64,000 nucleotides of DNA from an uncultured Clostridia bacterium (lineage in GTDB: Bacteria; Bacillota; Clostridia; Oscillospirales; Ruminococcaceae), in assembly GCA_947627905.1 (NCBI GenBank), contig CANQXX010000001.1, positions 86,315-150,314 on the forward strand, given 5' to 3'. Under the pieces are notes generated by a model, which was not told the origin of the DNA, made no database searches, and saw only the letters and a program-made list of their open reading frames with translations. Below are positions 60,063 through 64,000 of the stretch, in pieces. The position numbers and the translations under genes are program-made. The stretch's first letter is position 1. Every line of letters starts with the position of its first letter.

Positions 60063-60138
60063 AAATTATTCTTCCTTTCAATTATAAATTTATTTTCTGA
60101 TATACACCGCTGCATAGCTGACAGGCATATTCCTGCCG
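59803..60138 (-). repeat. Direct repeat, copy 2
   Basis: Partner of 58962-59297, covering the leader and N-terminal module of gene A. The upstream end of the shared block is the segment ending CAGGCATATTCCTGCCG, just inside the transcribed leader, so the promoter itself is not part of the repeat. Confidence 0.9.
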
Positions 60139-60206
60139 AAGTTAAAATTGTTCGCCTATCATGGCAAGATAAGCTGCAAGCATACTAAAAAATAATGCTT
60201 TTAAAA

Positions 60207-60235
60207 ATTATACCGCATTATAGCGATTTTGTCAA
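60207..60235 (-). promoter_or_regulatory. Consensus promoter for the secreted repeat proteins
   Basis: On the minus strand, a perfect TTGACA (60230-60235), a 17-base spacer and TATAAT (60207-60212). The leader to the ATG at 60062 is about 140 bases and contains a short inverted repeat in the shared block. Confidence 0.92.
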
Positions 60236-60261
60236 TACATATATAAAAAGCAGAATTTCTG

Positions 60262-60312
60262 CCGTAATCGAATGTACTTTTCAGTCATTACTTTTTCGGA
60301 ATAGGACATTCA
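60262..60312 (-). pseudogene. Vestige of a third repeat-protein copy (C-terminal end)
   Basis: The plus-strand text CGAATGTACTTTTCAGTCAT, followed by tactttttcgga, resembles the end of gene A (CGAATTTACTTTTCAGTCAT then gacttcttcggg). Read on the minus strand it encodes EKVMTEK, compared with EEVMTEK at the end of gene A, but no longer ends in the same stop. No other part of a gene remains. This suggests the array was once longer and lost a copy by deletion. Confidence 0.5.
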
Positions 60313-60366
60313 GCCGGCGGCATACATTTTATTGTGGAAAGAAATTCCTTACAAAATCCGATGGAG

Positions 60367-61098
60367 ATGAACGGCTTGTTTACTGAACTTATTGATCTTG
60401 CACTTCAGAACCTTTTATTTTTTGCGCTTCATCTCGAATCGGGAGGAGTTTTTCCCAAGCCTCTCTCCCCTGCCGAGGAGGAAGAATGTTTCCGCAAAAT
60501 GCATGAGGGCGACCAGAGTGCAAGAAACAAGCTAATAGAACATAATCTTCGTCTCGTTGCTCACATTATGAAAAAATATTACAACACGACTACCGATCAG
60601 GAGGATCTTATTTCCATAGGAACTATAGGACTTATCAAAGCAGTTTCAACATTTGACTATTCCAAAAAAACAAGATTTGCAACATACGCTTCAAGGTGTA
60701 TCGAAAACGAGATACTTATGCACTTCCGCAGCCTGAAAAAATCAGCCGGAGACGTTTACTTCGACGAACCAATAGACGTAGACAAGGACGGCAATCAGCT
60801 TTCCCTTATAGATATTATTGCCGAGGACGACGGAATAGTTGAAAAAATAGATCTTAACATAAAATCGGAACAGCTTTACAGATTTATTGACGAATGTCTT
60901 GATGACCGTGAAAAGGATATAATCAAGCACAGATACGGTCTTTACGGCTGCAAACCACTGACGCAGAGAGAAGTAGCCAAGCAGCTCGGCATATCCCGTT
61001 CCTACGTTTCAAGAATAGAAAAAAAGGCGCTGCAAACGCTTAAAAGAAAATATGAACGCACCTCGATCTTTTCGCCGCCTGAAAAAAACGGCCCTTAA
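60367..61098 (+). CDS. sigK: Sporulation sigma factor SigK with pro-sequence
   Basis: About 243 residues. After a hydrophobic N-terminus (LIDLALQNLLFFALHL) comes FPKPLSPAEEEE, then region 2 (ARNKLIEHNLRLVAHIMKKY, DLISIGTIGLIKAV, TYASRCIENEILMH) and region 4 (LTQREVAKQLGISRSYVSRIEKKAL). This fits mother-cell sigma-K, whose hydrophobic pro-sequence is removed by SpoIVFB. The gene is whole, with no skin-type interruption. The start is unclear: ATG at 60361 or 60367 lack a spaced ribosome site, while a TTG at 60376 has GATGGAG 9 bases upstream. No promoter was found; the intergenic stretch 60063-60366 otherwise holds the repeat-protein promoter and a vestige. Confidence 0.85.
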   Translation: MNGLFTELIDLALQNLLFFALHLESGGVFPKPLSPAEEEECFRKMHEGDQSARNKLIEHNLRLVAHIMKKYYNTTTDQEDLISIGTIGLIKAVSTFDYSKKTRFATYASRCIENEILMHFRSLKKSAGDVYFDEPIDVDKDGNQLSLIDIIAEDDGIVEKIDLNIKSEQLYRFIDECLDDREKDIIKHRYGLYGCKPLTQREVAKQLGISRSYVSRIEKKALQTLKRKYERTSIFSPPEKNGP

Positions 61099-61164
61099 AC
61101 GCCGGGAATTTTTTCGGCTGTCCCAAATAAGTTAGTCATTAAATTACGTCTGGAGGTGCCTGAA

Positions 61165-61212
61165 ATGCAGAAAAACGCTCCGCCGCTTTGCGCCGGAGCG
61201 TTTGCTTTTTAA
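61165..61212 (+). CDS. Possible 15-codon leader ORF overlapping a terminator
   Basis: GGAGGTG (61152-61158) lies 7 bases before an ATG that opens a frame of 15 codons, MQKNAPPLCAGAFAF, ending at TAA within the U-tract of the terminator. A ribosome on this ORF would melt the terminator stem. It may be chance or a leftover gene end; the next plus-strand gene is 450 bases away. Confidence 0.25.
   Translation: MQKNAPPLCAGAFAF
61173..61210 (+). terminator. Terminator after sigK
   Basis: Stem AAACGCTCCG / CGGAGCGTTT with an 11-base GC-rich loop, followed by GCTTTTT. Confidence 0.85.
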
Positions 61213-61216
61213 CGGA

Positions 61217-61250
61217 ATAAAGCCGATCTGCCGAAGCAGACCGGCTCTTC
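61217..61250 (-). terminator. Terminator of the cysteine-rich small gene
   Basis: On the minus strand, stem AGCCGGTCTGC / GCAGATCGGCT (one G-T) with a TTCG loop, followed by TTTATTCC. Confidence 0.8.
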
Positions 61251-61287
61251 CACATTATCCGTAAGGAATACCTTATTCGGATATTTT

Positions 61288-61434
61288 TCAGCAGCCGCAG
61301 TTGCAGTCATTGTTACAGCTATTGCTGCAATTGTTGTTGCCGCAGGAATTATTGCCGCAGCAGAACCAGAGGAGAAGAAGAATGATGATGATCCAGCAGC
61401 AGCTGCCATTTCCAAAATTAAATCCACAGTTCAT
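61288..61434 (-). CDS. Cysteine-rich hydrophobic micro-protein (48 residues)
   Basis: The frame begins MNCGFNFGNGSCCW, runs through a short hydrophobic core IIIILLLLWF and ends in an Asn/Cys/Gly tail (CGNNSCGNNNCSNSC, then NDCNCGC). Eleven of 48 residues are cysteine. The pattern fits the clostridial high-cysteine 'chorion class' type small proteins, often annotated in spore formers but without known function; metal binding, coat cross-linking or membrane association are possible. AAGGAG lies 8 bases before the ATG. A TATAAT at 61456-61461 (minus) is the only promoter hint. The rest of 61099-61664 holds terminators and AT-rich spacer. Confidence 0.75.
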   Translation of the reverse strand: MNCGFNFGNGSCCWIIIILLLLWFCCGNNSCGNNNCSNSCNNDCNCGC

Positions 61435-61664
61435 AAAAAACGCTCCTTATAAAAAATTATAATGTATTTGTGAAAACCGCGTAAGGTTTTTGCCTTTCCG
61501 TCGGCTTTTCATAGTTCATTTTATGCAATGGCGGCAAACACGTTACAAAATTTCATTGACATTGTAAGCTCATTTTATCGGAAAAGCTCTGTTTCCCTTG
61601 ACATAATGCCTTTTTTCATATATAATGAATAAGGTTATTATTAGGAACGGTACAAGGTGATATG

Positions 61665-63629
61665 ATGATAATTTCTCTTGAAAATATAAGCAAGATATAT
61701 AACGGCAATCAGATACTTAAAAATATTTCACTTACTATCGAAGATAACGACCGTATCGGTCTTATAGGAATAAACGGCTGCGGAAAATCCACGCTCCTGA
61801 AAATAATTACCGGACGTGAAGATCCGGAAACACAGCCTGAACCTTACATTGCAAGCATTTCACGCACAAAGGGAATGACAATAGGCTTTCTTGAACAGAA
61901 CAGCGGGCTTGACCGTTCAAGCACGATAATTGAGGAAATGCGTTCGGTATTTTCGGAGCTTATTGCCGTTTCGGACAGAATGAGAGAGCTTGAACGGCTC
62001 ATGGCTGACCCGGATATCAGGAAAGATGAAAAACTTTTCGAGGAGATCTCCTCCGAATATTCGCACAAAACAGCTTATTTTGAAGCAAATGACGGCTATC
62101 TAATGAATGTGAATATTACAAAAGTCCTTAACGGCATGGGCTTTCCGCCAGAAACCTACGACAGGATAATATCAACCCTCAGCGGCGGCGAAAAAACACG
62201 CCTTGCCCTTGCAAGGCTGCTGCTTGAAAACCCCCGCCTGCTTATTCTGGACGAGCCTACCAACCACCTTGATTTTGAAACGGTCATGTGGCTTGAAGAT
62301 TATTTACAGGAATACAAAGGCGCTTTGCTGATAGTTTCCCATGACAGATATTTTCTTGACAAGCTGACGACTTCTATTTGTGAGATAGAACGGGGCGTTC
62401 TTAAACGCTACAAGGGCAATTATTCTGCATTTGCAGTACAGAAAAAAGCTGACGTTGTACGTCAGCTGAAAGAATATGAAGCCCAACAGGAAGAGATCGC
62501 AAAACTTCAGGATTTTGTGGACAGAAATCTTGTGCGCGCCACAACCTCCGGCATGGCAAAAAGCCGTATCAAAAAACTGGAATCAATGGAGCTTATCGAA
62601 AAGCCCGTACTTTATGAAAAGTCCGCAAAAATCAAATTTGAGTATGATATAACTCCCCCGTTTGATCTTCTTACGGTGAAAAATGCAGATATTTCCGTGG
62701 GAACAGCCGCCGACAGGAAAACTCTTGTGGAGTCGGTCTCTTTTGATGTTAAACGGGGTGAAAAACTGGCGATAATCGGTCCGAACGGCATAGGCAAATC
62801 CACGCTTTTAAAGATAATACAGCACAAATTACCATGCAGTCATGGAAGTATCGAATGGACGAAAAATGTCAAAATATCATATTTCGATCAGGAAAATGCT
62901 CAGCTTGATATGAACAAGACAGTTATGGACGAGGTACATTCCAGATACAGAACTATGACCGATACGGAGATACGTTCTCTGCTTGGCTGCGTCCACCTTG
63001 TGGGGGAAAATGTCTTTAAAAAGGTCGGAGTAATAAGCGGCGGAGAACGCGCAAAGTTATGCTTTGCAATTATGATGCTTGAACGGGGAAACGTTCTTAT
63101 TCTTGACGAACCCACAAACCACCTTGATATCGACACAAAGGAAGTCCTTGAACAGGCTCTTGAAGAATACGACGGCACGATAATTTTTGTTTCCCATGAC
63201 CGTTATTTACTCAATAAAATTGCAACAAGAATTATTGAAATTACCGAAAATTTCATTGAAAGCTACAACGGCGGTTTTGACGATTACATCGCCGTAAAGC
63301 GTGAGAAACAAGCCGCCGCGCAAGCAGAAGCGGACGCTCTGAAACAGGAAAAAGCACGTCAATTGGCGGAAGAAAAAAGCGTAAAAGCGTACCGTTCCAA
63401 GGAACAGCGTGCCGCCGACGCAAAAAAACGCAACCGTGTAAAAGAGCTTGAAAAGGAAATCGCCCGTCTTGAAGAGGAAATGTCCGTCATTCAGGCGGAG
63501 CTTGCCGACCCGGAGGTCTGCGCCGATTACAAGCTAATGCAGGAAAAATGCGCCGCTCTTGAAGATATGAAAAAACTCTGTTCGGAATACGAGGACGAAT
63601 GGCTTACCCTTTCGGAGGAATTGTCATAA
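61665..63629 (+). CDS. ABC-F family ATPase (ribosome-associated)
   Basis: 654 residues with two ABC cassettes and no membrane segments. First cassette: GINGCGKSTLL, TLSGGEKTRLALARLLL, LLILDEPTNHLDFET. A charged linker of about 80 residues (ADVVRQLKEYEAQQEEIAKLQ, cut) carries the P-site-tRNA-interaction motif region. Second cassette: GPNGIGKSTLL, VISGGERAKLCF, LILDEPTNHLDID. A C-terminal coiled coil of about 90 residues (EKARQLAEEKS, KELEKEIARLEEEM) resembles Uup/YdiF types. Members relieve stalled ribosomes or protect against ribosome-targeting antibiotics; which one cannot be told here. Start at 61662 or 61665; AAGGTGAT is upstream. Confidence 0.92.
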   Translation: MIISLENISKIYNGNQILKNISLTIEDNDRIGLIGINGCGKSTLLKIITGREDPETQPEPYIASISRTKGMTIGFLEQNSGLDRSSTIIEEMRSVFSELIAVSDRMRELERLMADPDIRKDEKLFEEISSEYSHKTAYFEANDGYLMNVNITKVLNGMGFPPETYDRIISTLSGGEKTRLALARLLLENPRLLILDEPTNHLDFETVMWLEDYLQEYKGALLIVSHDRYFLDKLTTSICEIERGVLKRYKGNYSAFAVQKKADVVRQLKEYEAQQEEIAKLQDFVDRNLVRATTSGMAKSRIKKLESMELIEKPVLYEKSAKIKFEYDITPPFDLLTVKNADISVGTAADRKTLVESVSFDVKRGEKLAIIGPNGIGKSTLLKIIQHKLPCSHGSIEWTKNVKISYFDQENAQLDMNKTVMDEVHSRYRTMTDTEIRSLLGCVHLVGENVFKKVGVISGGERAKLCFAIMMLERGNVLILDEPTNHLDIDTKEVLEQALEEYDGTIIFVSHDRYLLNKIATRIIEITENFIESYNGGFDDYIAVKREKQAAAQAEADALKQEKARQLAEEKSVKAYRSKEQRAADAKKRNRVKELEKEIARLEEEMSVIQAELADPEVCADYKLMQEKCAALEDMKKLCSEYEDEWLTLSEELS

Positions 63630-63661
63630 ACTTTTCACTTGCACCAACGATGCAAAAAGAG

Positions 63662-63699
63662 AAAAACAGCGAGAGGAAATTTCCCCTCGCTGTTTTTAA
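63662..63699. terminator. Bidirectional terminator after the ABC-F gene
   Basis: Stem AAAAACAGCGAG / CTCGCTGTTTTT with the loop AGGAAATTTCCC, with T-tracts on both sides. It also ends the converging leucine-rich-repeat gene. Confidence 0.9.
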
Positions 63700-63700
63700 T

Positions 63701-63934
63701 TCAGAATATTTCACAATTTGGCAATGCCTGTTTTAATTCTTCAATATCTGCATCGCTGATCTGATTGTTACTCAAGTACAATCGTGTTAAATTAGTCAAA
63801 TTTTTTAACGGACTTATGTCGCTGATTTGGTTGTACTCCAATAACAATCTTGTTAAATTAGGCAGATCAGCTAACGGACTGATATCACTGATCTGATTTT
63901 GACCAAAATGCAATTCTGTTAAATTAGAACCTGT
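63701..63934 (-). pseudogene. 5'-truncated leucine-rich-repeat (internalin-like) gene
   Basis: The minus-strand frame encodes 22-residue repeats: SNLTELHFGQNQISDISPL, NLTRLLLEYNQISDISPL, and NLTRLYLSNNQISDADIEEL, then LPNCEIF and stop at 63701. Upstream in frame a TGA at 63935-63937 immediately precedes TGSNLTEL, so the reading frame cannot start further back and no start codon with a ribosome site is found. It looks like the tail of a larger LRR surface protein separated from its N-terminus. Confidence 0.7.
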
Positions 63935-64000
63935 TCACATTAAAATAGCATCAAAGATCATAGCTAATGTGAGATTTCCTAAATACATAACATCAAGCTT
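63935..64000 (-). other. Open frame running off the right edge, ends at the LRR junction
   Basis: In the same minus-strand frame as the LRR remnant, residues KLDVMYLGNLTLAMIFDAIL are followed by Met and the TGA at 63935-63937. A palindrome CACATTA / TAATGTG (63936-63942 and 63965-63971) covers its end. The sequence is not LRR-like. It could be the end of a mobile element inserted in or beside the LRR gene, but I could not recognise the family and most of it lies outside the window. Confidence 0.4.

Noticed and set aside
61209..61427. 72-residue Ala/Thr-rich minus-strand ORF
   Set aside because: It overlaps the cysteine-rich micro-protein in another frame, lacks a ribosome site and runs through the terminator; the 48-residue frame is the real one.

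Overview
The window looks like the chromosome of a low-to-moderate GC, endospore-forming clostridium, most like the Ruminococcus/Oscillospiraceae group. Pointers are strong AGGAGG-type ribosome sites, TTGACA/TATAAT promoters, an alpha/beta small acid-soluble spore protein, a sigma-K type sporulation factor with a hydrophobic pro-sequence, a CdaA/YbbR c-di-AMP pair, an S-layer-homology protein, and a secreted GH5 beta-mannanase-like lipoprotein. This placement is inference from gene content; no 16S or marker search was possible.

Layout. 0-7.1 kb: end of a DUF3783 protein, pduL, then a leftward housekeeping operon (2-hydroxyacid dehydrogenase, proB, proA, a membrane protein, ybaK, ahcY, a TIGR04076 protein). 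7.1-10.2 kb: a promoter followed by a structured leader and a very long flavodoxin-fold protein with four 36-residue tandem repeats. 10.2-13.4 kb: trmB, pyrE and a 508-residue protein of unknown family. 13.5-18.2 kb: a tight operon of ECF sigma factor, membrane anti-sigma candidate, serpin lipoprotein and VWA lipoprotein. 18.2-23.2 kb: a promoter-driven operon of two dynamin-like GTPases around an M48-like protein whose zinc motif is degenerate. 23.2-29.5 kb: a degenerate SGNH-like protein, trkH, two RNA methyltransferases, a DUF3343 plus cysteine-desulfurase-like pair, and the spore protein gene.

29.5-36.6 kb: leftward genes for a COG2509 flavoprotein, CdaR, CdaA, a cytoplasmic glycoside hydrolase-like protein, ychF and a small membrane protein. 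36.7-42.2 kb: a small unlisted ORF, a two-component system, and a GntR-controlled ABC exporter. 42.2-49.4 kb: YcdB/SLH surface protein, GH5 mannanase-like lipoprotein, an AT-rich lipoprotein gene, MATE transporter and polysaccharide deacetylase. 49.4-54.8 kb: one leftward operon joining an ABC transporter, an anchored protein, MoxR and DUF58. 54.9-57.3 kb: a DNA-repair-associated radical SAM pair with a LexA-like box inside its promoter, and tRNA-Arg(CCU). 57.3-61.5 kb: an HMGL-family lyase, a duplicated pair of secreted repeat proteins with a vestige of a third copy, sigK and a cysteine-rich micro-protein. 61.6-64 kb: an ABC-F ATPase and a truncated leucine-rich-repeat gene at the right edge.

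The most promising undescribed systems are the dynamin / pseudo-M48 / dynamin operon and the sigma / anti-sigma / serpin / VWA operon. No CRISPR array, integrase, complete insertion sequence or rRNA was seen. All family names come from reading the protein sequences by eye; no database search was run.
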